The notes under the pieces were generated by a model. That model was not told the DNA's origin and ran no database searches. It saw only the letters and a program-made list of their open reading frames with translations. 32,357 nt of DNA, taken from the NCBI GenBank assembly GCA_031278255.1, contig JAITKU010000247.1:1-32357 (forward strand), in the 5' to 3' direction. Positions 7,277 through 15,033 of this stretch are shown here, piece by piece. The stretch is from Eubacteriales Family XIII. Incertae Sedis bacterium (GTDB lineage: Bacteria > Bacillota > Clostridia > Peptostreptococcales > Anaerovoracaceae). A program made the translations under genes and the position numbers. The stretch's first letter is position 1, and every line of letters starts with the position of its first letter.

Positions 7277-9022
7277 CTACAGCGCCTTACTCGCGATCTC
7301 CCGCTGCAACTTATCGATCAAATCGGCCGCGCGGAAAGTCCCGATCTCGCCCTCCTTGCTCGATCGCACGGGCAGCAGACCCGTCTCCAGTTCCCGCTCG
7401 CCCACGACAACGATGTAGGAATCGCGCGCGTTGCGCGCCTCCCGGATCTTGTAACCGATCTTCTCGTTGCGCAGATCCGCGGCGGCGCGCAACCCGGCCT
7501 CGGTAAAGCGCGCGGTGAGTTCCCGCGCGAAATCGTTGAAGCGCTCCGTCACCGTTAAAAATTTCACATGTACGGGCGCGAGCCACAGGGGGAATTTGCC
7601 CGCGAAATGCTCCGTCAATATCGCGATGAAGCGCTCTATGCTGCCAAAGACGACGCGATGGATCATGATCGGCCTGTGCTTCTCGCCGTCGCTGCCCACA
7701 TAATTCAGATCGAAGCGCTGCGGCATCTGGTAATCGAGCTGCACGGTGCCGCATTGCCAAGTTCTGCCTATGCTGTCCTCGAGATGAAAATCCAGTTTGG
7801 GACCGTAAAAAGCGCCGTCGCCCTCGTTGACGATATAGGCCATGCCCTTGTTTTCCATCGCCCGCCGCAGCGCGGAGATCGCCGCCGTCCATTCCGCTTC
7901 CGTTCCCATGGCTTTCTCGGGCCGCGTGGACAGTTCCACATGATACTTGAAGCCGAATATCGCGTACACGCTGTCTATGAAATCGATGACGCCCATGACC
8001 TCGTCCTCGATCTGATCGGGCAGCATGAAGATGTGCGCGTCGTCCTGCGTGAAAGTCCTGACCCGCATAAGGCCGTGCAGGACGCCCGACAGTTCGTGCC
8101 TGTGGACCTGCCCCATCTCGGCGAGCCTGATCGGCAGGTCGCGGTAGCTGTACAGCCTGCGCTTGTAGGTCAGCATGGCGCCCGGGCAATTCATGGGCTT
8201 GATCGCGTAATCGCCCTCGTCTATCCGCGTGAAATACATGTTGTCCTTGTAATGTTCCCAGTGCCCGGAATCGTGCCAAAGCGTCTCGTTCAGGATCAGC
8301 GGCGTCTTGATCTCCAGATAACCGCGCCGCACGTGTTCCTGCCGCCAAAAGCCCTCCAGACTGTTTCTGAGGATCATGCCGTTCGGCAGGAAGAACGGGA
8401 AGCCCGGACCCTCGTCGTAGATGGCGAACAGGTCCATCTCCCGGCCGATCTTCCTGTGATCGCGCTTCTTCGCCTCTTCGAGCCGCGCCAAATGCGCGTC
8501 GAGTTCTTCCTTGCTCGGAAAAGCCGTGCCGTATATGCGCTGCAGCATCTTGTTCTTCTCGCTGCCGCGCCAGTACGCGCCGGCCACGCTCATAAGCTTC
8601 ACGGCCTTTATCGCGCCCGTCGATTCCATATGCGGACCCGCGCAGAGGTCCGTGAAATCGCCCTGCTTATAAAAGGAGATGGCCGCGTCCGCGGGCAGGT
8701 CATCGATCAACTCGACCTTGTAAGGCTCACCCCGCTCCTCCATGAGCCTGCGGGCCTCGGCGCGCGGCAACTCGAAGCGCTCCAGCGGCAGATCGGCGGA
8801 AACGATCCGCTTCATCTCCTTTTGCAGCTTCGAGAGGTCCTCGTCCGTGAACTTGTGTTCGAGATCGAAGTCGTAATAAAAGCCGCTGTCTATGGCGGGC
8901 CCGATGGCCAGCTTCGCCTCCGGAAACAGGCGCTTCACGGCCTGCGCCAGTATATGCGAAGCGGTATGGCGATACGTATCCCGCATCCGCGCGTCCTCAA
9001 AGTCGATTTTTTCCTTTGCCAT
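7277..9022 (-). CDS. thrS: Threonyl-tRNA synthetase, TGS-less
   Basis: Charges tRNA-Thr. Order of domains: editing domain with HTASH (H19, H23) and C127/H131 in CAGPH; class II catalytic core with MNCPGAML (zinc ligand C279), the RVRTFTQDDAHIF motif and the HRVVFGSIERF motif; C-terminal anticodon-binding domain. The protein has 581 residues, shorter than the roughly 640 of the common enzyme, because the N-terminal TGS domain is absent; the chain begins directly before the editing domain. The start at 9022 is set by AGGAAAGGA upstream and by the promoter, whose -10 box overlaps any earlier start. The leader of about 18 nt cannot hold a T-box. Confidence 0.96.
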   Translation of the reverse strand: MAKEKIDFEDARMRDTYRHTASHILAQAVKRLFPEAKLAIGPAIDSGFYYDFDLEHKFTDEDLSKLQKEMKRIVSADLPLERFELPRAEARRLMEERGEPYKVELIDDLPADAAISFYKQGDFTDLCAGPHMESTGAIKAVKLMSVAGAYWRGSEKNKMLQRIYGTAFPSKEELDAHLARLEEAKKRDHRKIGREMDLFAIYDEGPGFPFFLPNGMILRNSLEGFWRQEHVRRGYLEIKTPLILNETLWHDSGHWEHYKDNMYFTRIDEGDYAIKPMNCPGAMLTYKRRLYSYRDLPIRLAEMGQVHRHELSGVLHGLMRVRTFTQDDAHIFMLPDQIEDEVMGVIDFIDSVYAIFGFKYHVELSTRPEKAMGTEAEWTAAISALRRAMENKGMAYIVNEGDGAFYGPKLDFHLEDSIGRTWQCGTVQLDYQMPQRFDLNYVGSDGEKHRPIMIHRVVFGSIERFIAILTEHFAGKFPLWLAPVHVKFLTVTERFNDFARELTARFTEAGLRAAADLRNEKIGYKIREARNARDSYIVVVGERELETGLLPVRSSKEGEIGTFRAADLIDKLQREIASKAL

Positions 9023-9046
9023 TTTTCTTTTTCCTTTCCTGCGGTT

Positions 9047-9075
9047 ATTATACATTGCCCGCGGGAAGATGGCAA
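9047..9075 (-). promoter_or_regulatory. thrS promoter
   Basis: On the minus strand TTGCCA (9075-9070), 17 nt, TATAAT (9052-9047). The RNA would start near 9040, leaving about 18 nt of leader with the ribosome binding site. It lies in the 79-bp gap after the last Tad-block gene, so thrS can be expressed independently of that block. Confidence 0.75.
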
Positions 9076-9101
9076 GAAATTTCCCGTCAATCGCCCACCG
9101 G

Positions 9102-9554
9102 TCAATGCGGCAGTTCGTACATGGCTTCCCGTTCGAGCGCGGTCACGGTCAGAAAGGGCAGACGGAAGATATCCTTCGTCGCAACGCGCAGTTTTACGAT
9201 GACGGAGGGGTGGCGGATCACGCCGAAAGCGCCGGCGCTCCCGCCGTAGACGCCCCGATCGTCGTAAAACGACACGGCGGCGGCGATGGGTTCCGTCGCC
9301 GCAACGTCCGGGGCCGGGACGCCGGAGGACGCCAGCATATAGGCGACGCAGGCGCGGCCCTCGCTCTCGTTGAAGATCATGCGACCCTCGGCATAGGCTT
9401 CCTCGTCGAAGTAGAGGGCGGCGCCGGCGGCGCATTCCTCCGCAAGCGCTTTCAAAGCCGTCTGCGCGCGCATGTACCGCCCCATATCGTTCTGACAGAA
9501 CACGAAAGCCGTGCAGATCAACAGCATACCGATGAATACGATCAGGGCTTTCAT
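9102..9554 (-). CDS. TadE-like pseudopilin candidate, last gene of the Tad block
   Basis: A 150-residue protein with one N-terminal membrane segment (MKALIVFIGMLLICTAFVF) followed by a helical and then a soluble extracytoplasmic part. This layout fits TadE-type pseudopilins of Tad systems, but no TadE sequence motif is convincing, so the name rests on layout and context. The ATG at 9554 overlaps the previous stop by 4 bp. There is no G/A-E/F prepilin-peptidase site before the hydrophobic segment. Two cysteines (C41 and C69) outside the membrane could pair. Confidence 0.55.
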   Translation of the reverse strand: MKALIVFIGMLLICTAFVFCQNDMGRYMRAQTALKALAEECAAGAALYFDEEAYAEGRMIFNESEGRACVAYMLASSGVPAPDVAATEPIAAAVSFYDDRGVYGGSAGAFGVIRHPSVIVKLRVATKDIFRLPFLTVTALEREAMYELPH

Positions 9555-9970
9555 GGCTCGTCCCGCAGCTTCTCGCTGGCCGTGCTTCCCTCTATGACGT
9601 AGACGCCCGCGTTTTCTTCGTCGGATATGCCCATCAACCGGTTCCCCGCCATGATCCGCTCGATCGGGACCTCGACCCTGTAGGGGATCATCTCCCGCTC
9701 GTCGAACGCGTTCCGCCTGTACCGCACGCGGTTGTCCGTCTCGATGACGATCTCGCTTTCGGCGAGCTTAAAGCGCTTGGCGATGTCGCGCGCGAGCGCC
9801 GCCTTGATCGCGGGCGTGAACCGGCCCTCCTGCTTGGCCTGTTCCTTTGCGCCGTAGACGAGTTCCTGCAGGGCCGCGATCCTGCCCTGATTCATCTGTT
9901 CGAGCGCAAACTGCATGATGAACACCATGATGAGCGGCAACATCGCCGCCAACACGATAAATTGTTTCAC
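9551..9970 (-). CDS. Membrane-anchored pilin-like protein (139 aa)
   Basis: Starts with KQFIVLAAMLPLIMVFIMQF, one membrane segment at the extreme N terminus, followed by an amphipathic helix (roughly 26-60) and a beta-rich tail. The first residues closely match the two 48-residue proteins encoded just upstream, suggesting one family of secreted subunits. The GTG at 9970 is chosen because GGGAGG lies 8 nt upstream; an ATG seven codons earlier has no good site. It resembles DUF4320/TadE-type proteins found in clostridial Tad loci, though I cannot confirm the family. Coupled by 4-bp overlap to the next gene. Confidence 0.55.
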   Translation of the reverse strand: MKQFIVLAAMLPLIMVFIMQFALEQMNQGRIAALQELVYGAKEQAKQEGRFTPAIKAALARDIAKRFKLAESEIVIETDNRVRYRRNAFDEREMIPYRVEVPIERIMAGNRLMGISDEENAGVYVIEGSTASEKLRDEP

Positions 9971-10034
9971 AGTCTTGTCCTCCCTCGGCACATGGGCATA
10001 AAGCGCGCCGCGGCCGCGCGGGGTTTTCGCCCCG

Positions 10035-10181
10035 TCACGGTTCCCGCGTGCGCAGTTCGATCTCGTCCGCCCATATCCCTTTCACCGTCGATAGCATCGA
10101 ATGCTCGCCGGGGCCCGCGATCATGCTGTAGATCGCAAGCCCGAGCGCCAGCATCGCGATCAAAACGATAAACTGCTTCAT
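10035..10181 (-). CDS. 48-residue pilin-like small protein, copy 2
   Basis: Short open frame: MKQFIVLIAMLALGLAIYSM then a 28-residue polar tail containing GPGEHSML and ending RTREP. It starts 4 bp inside the stop of the preceding 48-residue gene (ATGA overlap), so translation is likely coupled; its own binding site is weak. Length and N terminus mirror copy 1. It may be a Flp-type minor pilin, but it lacks the glycine/glutamate cleavage pattern of true Flp pilins. It is below usual gene-calling length cut-offs and may be missed by annotation. Confidence 0.55.
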   Translation of the reverse strand: MKQFIVLIAMLALGLAIYSMIAGPGEHSMLSTVKGIWADEIELRTREP

Positions 10182-10324
10182 GACTCGTCAAATTTGAGGA
10201 CCGATTCCATTTGACGCTTCGTCTCATCCGTAATCACCTCCGTCGTGACTTCAAACGACAGGATCATCCACGAAATCGCGATGCCCAGTATCACCGTGGC
10301 CAATAAGATAATCGTCTGTTTCAT
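10178..10324 (-). CDS. 48-residue pilin-like small protein, copy 1
   Basis: MKQTIILLATVILGIAISWM forms one membrane segment, followed by a short polar, helix-prone tail (VTTEVITDETKRQMESVLKF). The ATG at 10324 has a strong AAAGGAG site, unlike copy 2, so it is probably the best-translated small protein of the block, as expected for a major subunit. It sits directly after TadC, where Flp pilin genes often occur. No prepilin-peptidase motif is visible. Function in the pilus is inference from position. Confidence 0.6.
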   Translation of the reverse strand: MKQTIILLATVILGIAISWMILSFEVTTEVITDETKRQMESVLKFDES

Positions 10325-10379
10325 CGTAAACTCCTTTCCGAGTTCTTTCAATCCGAACGGCGGCGCCCCGTGCCCGGCG

Positions 10380-11027
10380 CTAGAAAAACAAGTCGCGCAG
10401 CATGTCCCGCTGTTCCACAAAATACGCGATAAATATGAAATTCACAAATATGAGCAATATATTGACAATTACGGGAATGTAGATCAAATCGCTCAGCAGT
10501 TCGTCCCGTTTCTTGCGTGCCGTGACGCGCATCTCTTTCAGGCTTTTCTGGTAAGAGATCAGCGACGCGGTGAGTTCGCGCGGATCGATATCGTCCCATT
10601 GCAGGACAACGCGGATGAAATCCAGTCCGAGTCCGTCGCCGACCGCCTCCCCGAATTTCTTCGCGGCCTCCTCCCGTTTGTTGAGCCGCAGAAGCCCCAG
10701 GGTCTTGGCGTAGGCGGGCTGCAGTACGCCCCGGTTCTCCGCGAGCCTCTGCAACGCGAGGTCCGCGCTCATGCTCCCGCTCATCCCCACGGCCGTGACA
10801 TTCCGCAGGAAGCTGATGGCCTCGTAGATTTCCCTGTCCTTGCGCTCTTTCTGCAGCTGTTCCCGCAGGTCTTTGAGTCCCGCGCGCAGACGCGCTCCCG
10901 TGCGCCGCGCCCCGTCCCTGCCGCGATCGAGAACGGCCAGACGGCGCCTGACGGGCAGTGTCAGCCAGCGTGCGGCGCAGGCCGCGAGCAGACAGGCCCC
11001 GTATACGCAGTAAGTGATCCGCTCCAT
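10380..11027 (-). CDS. tadC: TadC-like inner-membrane platform protein
   Basis: 215 residues: an N-terminal membrane segment (ITYCVYGACLLAACAARWL), a long charged helical middle, and a C-terminal membrane hairpin (DLIYIPVIVNILLIFVNFIFIAYF). The middle (about 70-180) with EAISFLRNVTAVGMSGSM resembles a type II secretion F domain. It is shorter than usual TadC (about 300). It probably forms the platform with TadB that the TadA ATPase drives. AAAGGAGGGG precedes the ATG. Identification leans on its place next to tadA and tadB. Confidence 0.7.
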   Translation of the reverse strand: MERITYCVYGACLLAACAARWLTLPVRRRLAVLDRGRDGARRTGARLRAGLKDLREQLQKERKDREIYEAISFLRNVTAVGMSGSMSADLALQRLAENRGVLQPAYAKTLGLLRLNKREEAAKKFGEAVGDGLGLDFIRVVLQWDDIDPRELTASLISYQKSLKEMRVTARKKRDELLSDLIYIPVIVNILLIFVNFIFIAYFVEQRDMLRDLFF

Positions 11028-11039
11028 ATGCCCCTCCTT

Positions 11040-11987
11040 TCAGTAATCCAGCTTCCGGTGCGTGGCAAGTTCGATCAGGATCACGTTCACGACGAAGAAC
11101 ATGGCGATCAGGACCAGCAACGTGAAGCCCGCGGGCGTGCCGAGTTGGTTCCGAAGCAGCTCGGGGAAAGACAGGCCGAGAAAGCGTATCGAGAGTACGA
11201 TCGAACCGAGGTACAAAAAGGGCGCGAAAAAGGTGATAATGCGCGAGGATTCCGCGTTCATCCGTTTCGTTTCCTCCATGACGGCCCGCGCGTCGCGCAG
11301 TTGCACGAGGATGTCCTCTATACCGGGGGATACGTTCATGCCCTGCTCGGCGCCGAGCCTGATGTTGTAGGCCAGCATACGGCTCCAGTTCGTATCGACG
11401 GCGCGCGCGAAAGCCTCCGTTGCGCGCTGCAGTTTTTCGCTGTTTCCCGCATTCCGGATCGCGAGCAGCAGTTTGAAGAGATGTCTGCCGCAGACGCGGA
11501 ACTCCGCGCTGTTCGCGACCAGCTTTTCGAGCGTTTCACAGACGTTGTAATTCTCTATCCTGTAGCGATTCAGAAAGGCCGCCACAAGACGCTCCCCCTC
11601 TTGGCTTCCGCGCCGCCTTATCGTCTCGGCCCGTATCCTGAGCAGGAGATAGGGCGTCAAACCGGCCGCGAGCGCGCCCGGCACGACCGCGGGCAAGCGC
11701 ATACTCTGCAGACCCGCGAAGAGCATACACAGGAAGATAAGCCCGCTCACGATCCGAAAGGTATTCGTCGAGTACCGCCTCTTGCACACGGTATGCAGCA
11801 GCGAGGCGATGTGTTCCTCCAAGGCGTCCGCCCGCGCGACGCGGCTTCCGAGATAGAGCCTGTGCCGCGTTTTCAGGACCAGAAGCAAGGTCCTGCACTG
11901 CTCGATACGCGCCAGCAGCAGCCCGCCCGCGAAGAGCGCGTAGAAAACGCCCGTGATCAGTATGCCGATGTTTTCCGTGCCTATCAT
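11040..11987 (-). CDS. tadB: TadB-like inner-membrane platform protein
   Basis: 315 residues. N-terminal membrane segment (IGILITGVFYALFAGGLLLA), a cytoplasmic stretch, a membrane pair around residues 80-115, an F-domain-like helical region (about 125-255: ERLVAAFLNRYRIENYNV, RLGAEQGMNVSPGIEDIL) and two C-terminal membrane segments. This matches TadB/GspF-family platform proteins, though the sequence is divergent. The ATG at 11987 overlaps the tadA stop by 4 bp and has GGAGGGAGGG upstream. The order tadA-tadB-tadC is the conserved core of Tad loci. Confidence 0.75.
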   Translation of the reverse strand: MIGTENIGILITGVFYALFAGGLLLARIEQCRTLLLVLKTRHRLYLGSRVARADALEEHIASLLHTVCKRRYSTNTFRIVSGLIFLCMLFAGLQSMRLPAVVPGALAAGLTPYLLLRIRAETIRRRGSQEGERLVAAFLNRYRIENYNVCETLEKLVANSAEFRVCGRHLFKLLLAIRNAGNSEKLQRATEAFARAVDTNWSRMLAYNIRLGAEQGMNVSPGIEDILVQLRDARAVMEETKRMNAESSRIITFFAPFLYLGSIVLSIRFLGLSFPELLRNQLGTPAGFTLLVLIAMFFVVNVILIELATHRKLDY

Positions 11988-13345
11988 GAAGCTTTCCCTC
12001 CCTCCGCCAATCTTCGCAGCGCCGCGTCGAAGCGGCGGAAAGCCTCCGCGTCCTCCTCCTCGCCCGCGATCCGCTTGTCCGCGCCGATATGGTAATGCCA
12101 ATTCCAGCGATCCTCCGCGTGGACATAGCTGCAGATCTCCGTCATCGCGACGCGGCGGCTTTCGGGATGCAGGCCCAGTTCATAGATACCGCGCAGCCGC
12201 TTCTTTCCCCTGTTTTTGAGCTGGATGAAATGAAATACGTAGTCGAAGCTGCCCGCAACCCTGCGCGCCGTCTCCTCGATCTCGCCGCCCATCGTGCGCA
12301 CGATCTCCACCGCAACGTCGTGCGCAAAACTCATGGGATCGCGCGTATGAAAGGTGAGTTTCATGCGGCGCGTGCCCTTCCGCGCCATGCGGACCGCCGT
12401 ATCCAGCGCGACGCCGTCCCGCGCCTCCGCCAGAATAAAGTAATCCGCATCGCTTCGCAGGAGATTTTTCGAGATGTTCTGCAGCTTCTCCCGATCCGCG
12501 ATCAGCTGGATGATCGGCGCCTTTGGCATGAGTTTGTGCAGCGGAATCTCCGGATCCGTCTCCACCATCACGCCCTCAAGCCGGCTGTCCTCGCAATTCT
12601 GCCAGGTGGAGAGGAAAGTGGTCTTTGCCGAACGGACGGGGCCGCAGAACGCCACGTTGTAACCCACGCGCGCCATGTGCTTGAAGAACTCCACCGCCTC
12701 GGCCGGTATGGAACCCCGCGCGGCCTGCTCCTCAAAACTGTAGTGCGGTATGATGTAGCGTCTGAATATGATCGCGTCCTGCCCGAACTTGGTCATGCCG
12801 CCGCGAAATATCGTCACCCGCGTCCCGTCCAGCATGTACAGCTCATGAAACTCCTTGTCGAGGCGCTCGTCCGGCGTCAGCAACAGGAAAGCGCGCAACA
12901 TCTGCTCCCTGCGCTCCGGGCCGATCCGCTGCGGCTTCAGGCACATCGCGCCGTCCTCCAAAAAGTAGACGCGATCCCCTATGATCTTCGCGGAACTGCT
13001 CTCCGAGAAAGCGTCCGTGAACCACTCCGACATGCCGGCCAATCCCCAATTCTCGTGATAAACGGCGTCCGTCAGGGAAGGATACCAACTCGGAAAGGCG
13101 GTCCTTTCGCCCTTGAACCTGCGCAACAGGCCCGATATCTTGTTCTTAAAATAGGAGACCTCCTTTTCATAACCGATGATGGCCCGCTTCTGGATCGCAA
13201 GTATCCTGTGCGCGTCGTTCTTCTCTTCCTCCCATTCCCGCCGGAACTCGGCTTCGATCTTCTCACAGATACCCGCAAAACTCAAGGCCTCCCGGTCGCG
13301 CGGCGATTGCTCGGCCAGATATCGCTCTATATAAAACTTTTCCAA
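11984..13345 (-). CDS. tadA: TadA/CpaF-type secretion ATPase
   Basis: Cytoplasmic ATPase of the VirB11/GspE class that powers pilus assembly; 453 residues. Walker A reads CGPVRSAKTT, where most relatives have GGTGSGKTT, but the P-loop Lys-Thr is kept. The Walker B/Glu segment is DYFILAEARDGVALDT, and TFHTRDP replaces the usual TTIHANSP. The N-terminal part (about 1-130) is charged and helical, as in CpaF. The start is TTG at 13345, with GGAG 6 nt upstream; it overlaps the end of the CpaE-like gene by 19 bp. The divergent motifs suggest a distant Tad subfamily. Confidence 0.82.
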   Translation of the reverse strand: MEKFYIERYLAEQSPRDREALSFAGICEKIEAEFRREWEEEKNDAHRILAIQKRAIIGYEKEVSYFKNKISGLLRRFKGERTAFPSWYPSLTDAVYHENWGLAGMSEWFTDAFSESSSAKIIGDRVYFLEDGAMCLKPQRIGPERREQMLRAFLLLTPDERLDKEFHELYMLDGTRVTIFRGGMTKFGQDAIIFRRYIIPHYSFEEQAARGSIPAEAVEFFKHMARVGYNVAFCGPVRSAKTTFLSTWQNCEDSRLEGVMVETDPEIPLHKLMPKAPIIQLIADREKLQNISKNLLRSDADYFILAEARDGVALDTAVRMARKGTRRMKLTFHTRDPMSFAHDVAVEIVRTMGGEIEETARRVAGSFDYVFHFIQLKNRGKKRLRGIYELGLHPESRRVAMTEICSYVHAEDRWNWHYHIGADKRIAGEEEDAEAFRRFDAALRRLAEGGKAS

Positions 13346-14103
13346 CGCTTTCTCCTTTTGCGCGAGGCGGATCCGCCCCCATCCCCGCCGACCAGCGCGT
13401 CCGTCAGCGCCGCGATATCGTCCGCAAAACCGTCCGCCGCGCTCGCCCACAGGGTTTTGCGTTCGATCTCCGCCTGCCGCCCGCCCCGGACGAAGCGTAC
13501 GCAATAAAACCGCCCCTCTTCCTCCGCGAGCCTGCGCGCCACGTAATCCACGGGATAGATGTCTTTCTCGATATAGTTGTTCAGGATATAGGCTTTCGGC
13601 ATGACGCCGAGTCTTTCGTACAAAACCCTGCGCTTCTCCCAGCGCGCCAGCGCCGTTTCCTGCTGTGTCAGCACGAGGAAGCGGTTTGCGTCGTACAAAA
13701 GCGCGCCGAACGCAAGGCCGTTGTCCAAGCGGTTGCCGCCGTCCACAACGACGAAATCAAAGACCCGCCCGGCCACGTCCATCAGGAAAGCGGTCGCTTC
13801 GGGCATGTAGTAGCGCTCCTCTTCCTCGTTGGCGATGCCGCCGAGTACAAACAGGTTCCTAAGTCGCAGACAGTGCGCGATCAACTCCTCCTCGCCGAGC
13901 AGCCGGCTTTCGATCCGGCTCTTCAGCGCGTCTACGCTCTCCGCGCCCTCACGCACGTACTCCGTACTCTCGCGGCCGTTCAAGGCCAGAAACAGCACCT
14001 TTTTCTCGGGCAACCTCTCGGCGACGGACTCCGCCGCGGACAGGGCCACCATCGTCGCGCCCACCTTATTGTCGATCCCATGAAATATGAAATGTTCGCT
14101 CAA
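13327..14103 (-). CDS. CpaE/TadZ-like ParA-family protein with degenerate P-loop
   Basis: 258 residues with a MinD/ParA-like fold: an N-terminal P-loop region (GIDNKVGATMVALSAAE), DFVVVDGGNRLDN as the Walker B-like strand, and VLTQQETALARWEKRRV after it. In Tad systems CpaE/TadZ places the machine in the cell. The usual deviant Walker A (KGGxGKT) is altered to NKVGAT, with the key GKT lysine replaced by alanine, so ATP hydrolysis is doubtful. The start is TTG at 14103 behind GGGAGGG, just after the cpaB-like stop. The C terminus is very basic (RKRRKRWK), perhaps membrane binding. Confidence 0.72.
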   Translation of the reverse strand: MSEHFIFHGIDNKVGATMVALSAAESVAERLPEKKVLFLALNGRESTEYVREGAESVDALKSRIESRLLGEEELIAHCLRLRNLFVLGGIANEEEERYYMPEATAFLMDVAGRVFDFVVVDGGNRLDNGLAFGALLYDANRFLVLTQQETALARWEKRRVLYERLGVMPKAYILNNYIEKDIYPVDYVARRLAEEEGRFYCVRFVRGGRQAEIERKTLWASAADGFADDIAALTDALVGGDGGGSASRKRRKRWKSFI

Positions 14104-14106
14104 CTG

Positions 14107-14766
14107 TCATCCCTCCCTTTGAATCAATAGGAGCGAGGGCGCGCCCGCGCTCTCGGCAAAGGCCCGTATCGTCTCGTAGGCCGCCTTGGTCGCGATGATC
14201 TCCACATGGTCTATCATCGCGTTCGCGTCCGTGCGCGATTTCCTGTCGAGCGTCTCGGACAGCGTTTCGCCGCTCGGCAGCATATCGCGCACCTCGAGTT
14301 CCCCCGCGTCCTTTACAAAGGCGAGCCGGTAGCGCCCAAGGCCCGTCCCGTCGCCGAGCGCGGACGCGATCTCCACCGTATCGCCGCGCCGCAGCGCGCT
14401 GCTGCGCATGGCAATCCACGCGGCCGGTATCACGAAGAAGGATTCCCCCTCCTTCAGATAACTCTCCTCGAGCGCAAATACGTCCGAGGACAACTGCTGC
14501 CGCGCGGAAACGGGCCAAGCCGTTCTCTTTCCCACGATCTCCTTTTCACGCCCCGCGGAAAAGCCGTTCTCGATCACGCCGTCCTTGGGGACCAGCACGG
14601 TCGCGAGCATATCCGCGCGCACGACCGCGCCCGCACGGATGTCCGCGCCCGCGACCACCACCCGATCCATGAGCAGCTTACTCCGCCCCGTCGTTTCCCA
14701 GAACACGAGCCCGGCAACGGAGAGAATCGCCAGCAATACGCCCAAAGCCGGCCTCCATCGTTTCAA
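14107..14766 (-). CDS. SAF-domain protein (CpaB/RcpC-like), first gene of the Tad block
   Basis: 219 residues: a membrane anchor (WRPALGVLLAILSVAGLVF) then an SAF domain (about 34-95: VVVAGADIRAGAVVRADML, KEIVGKRTAWPV) and a beta-rich C-terminal part. CpaB/RcpC proteins contain this domain and act in Tad pilus assembly outside the cytoplasm. The start is TTG at 14766, supported by AAAGGAGG 7 nt upstream. A longer ATG frame to 14910 exists but runs through the promoter and a terminator-like hairpin, so it is not the start. Confidence 0.72.
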   Translation of the reverse strand: MKRWRPALGVLLAILSVAGLVFWETTGRSKLLMDRVVVAGADIRAGAVVRADMLATVLVPKDGVIENGFSAGREKEIVGKRTAWPVSARQQLSSDVFALEESYLKEGESFFVIPAAWIAMRSSALRRGDTVEIASALGDGTGLGRYRLAFVKDAGELEVRDMLPSGETLSETLDRKSRTDANAMIDHVEIIATKAAYETIRAFAESAGAPSLLLIQREG

Positions 14767-14784
14767 AACATCGCCTCCTTTCTC

Positions 14785-14884
14785 TGTGGGAATCCGCCTC
14801 GCCCGCCGCGTAAAAATCGCCGCGGCGCTTTCATCCGGCCGGCGCGGCGATTTCCGCGCATCCGACGCAAGGGCCTCCCATTTA
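14785..14884 (-). promoter_or_regulatory. Structured 5' leader of the Tad block with terminator-like hairpin
   Basis: Between the RNA start (about 14884) and the first start codon (14766) lies a leader of about 118 nt. Positions 14814-14824 and 14843-14853 are perfect 11-bp inverted repeats (AAATCGCCGCG and partner), and on the minus strand the stem is followed directly by a run of five T. UGGGA near the 5' end can pair with UCCCA just before the ribosome binding site. This looks like attenuation or a ligand-sensing leader; I do not recognise a known riboswitch class. Confidence 0.5.
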
Positions 14885-14890
14885 TTTTTT

Positions 14891-14918
14891 ATTATACCAT
14901 CATATTCCATAATGTCAA
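14891..14918 (-). promoter_or_regulatory. Promoter of the Tad block
   Basis: On the minus strand TTGACA (14918-14913), 16 nt, TATAAT (14896-14891): both boxes are perfect consensus, with a slightly short spacer. It lies about 125 bp upstream of the cpaB-like start, and no other promoter is evident within the block. Confidence 0.8.
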
Positions 14919-14935
14919 GATGTTTTTTGAAGAAA

Positions 14936-14969
14936 TTTAAAATATTTTAAAATAATCCTTTAAAAGGAT
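14936..14969. promoter_or_regulatory. Two AT-rich palindromes upstream of the Tad promoter
   Basis: 14936-14951 is a perfect 16-bp palindrome (TTTAAAATATTTTAAA). 14955-14969 is a second perfect dyad (ATCCTTT-A-AAAGGAT). They lie about 52-85 bp upstream of the predicted RNA start, where activators or UP elements act. The DNA here is far more AT-rich than its surroundings. Operator function is inference. Confidence 0.45.
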
Positions 14970-15002
14970 ATATGAATGCGCGCGACGCCGTCGTTTGCGC
15001 CG

Positions 15003-15033
15003 AAAAAAAAAGCCGTTCTGTCGAAGCGGCTTT
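15003..15033 (-). terminator. Intrinsic terminator of the acyl-CoA operon
   Basis: On the minus strand AAAGCCG (15033-15027), a TTC/GAA inner stem with one bulged base and a GACA loop, then CGGCTTT followed by more T, nine T in all. This is a strong Rho-independent terminator about 240 nt after the CoA-transferase stop. It separates the operon from the Tad promoter region. Confidence 0.88.

Noticed and set aside
14767..14910. N-terminal extension of the CpaB-like protein from an upstream ATG
   Set aside because: The extension would cover the -10 box and the leader hairpin, has no ribosome binding site, and a TTG with a strong site lies downstream.
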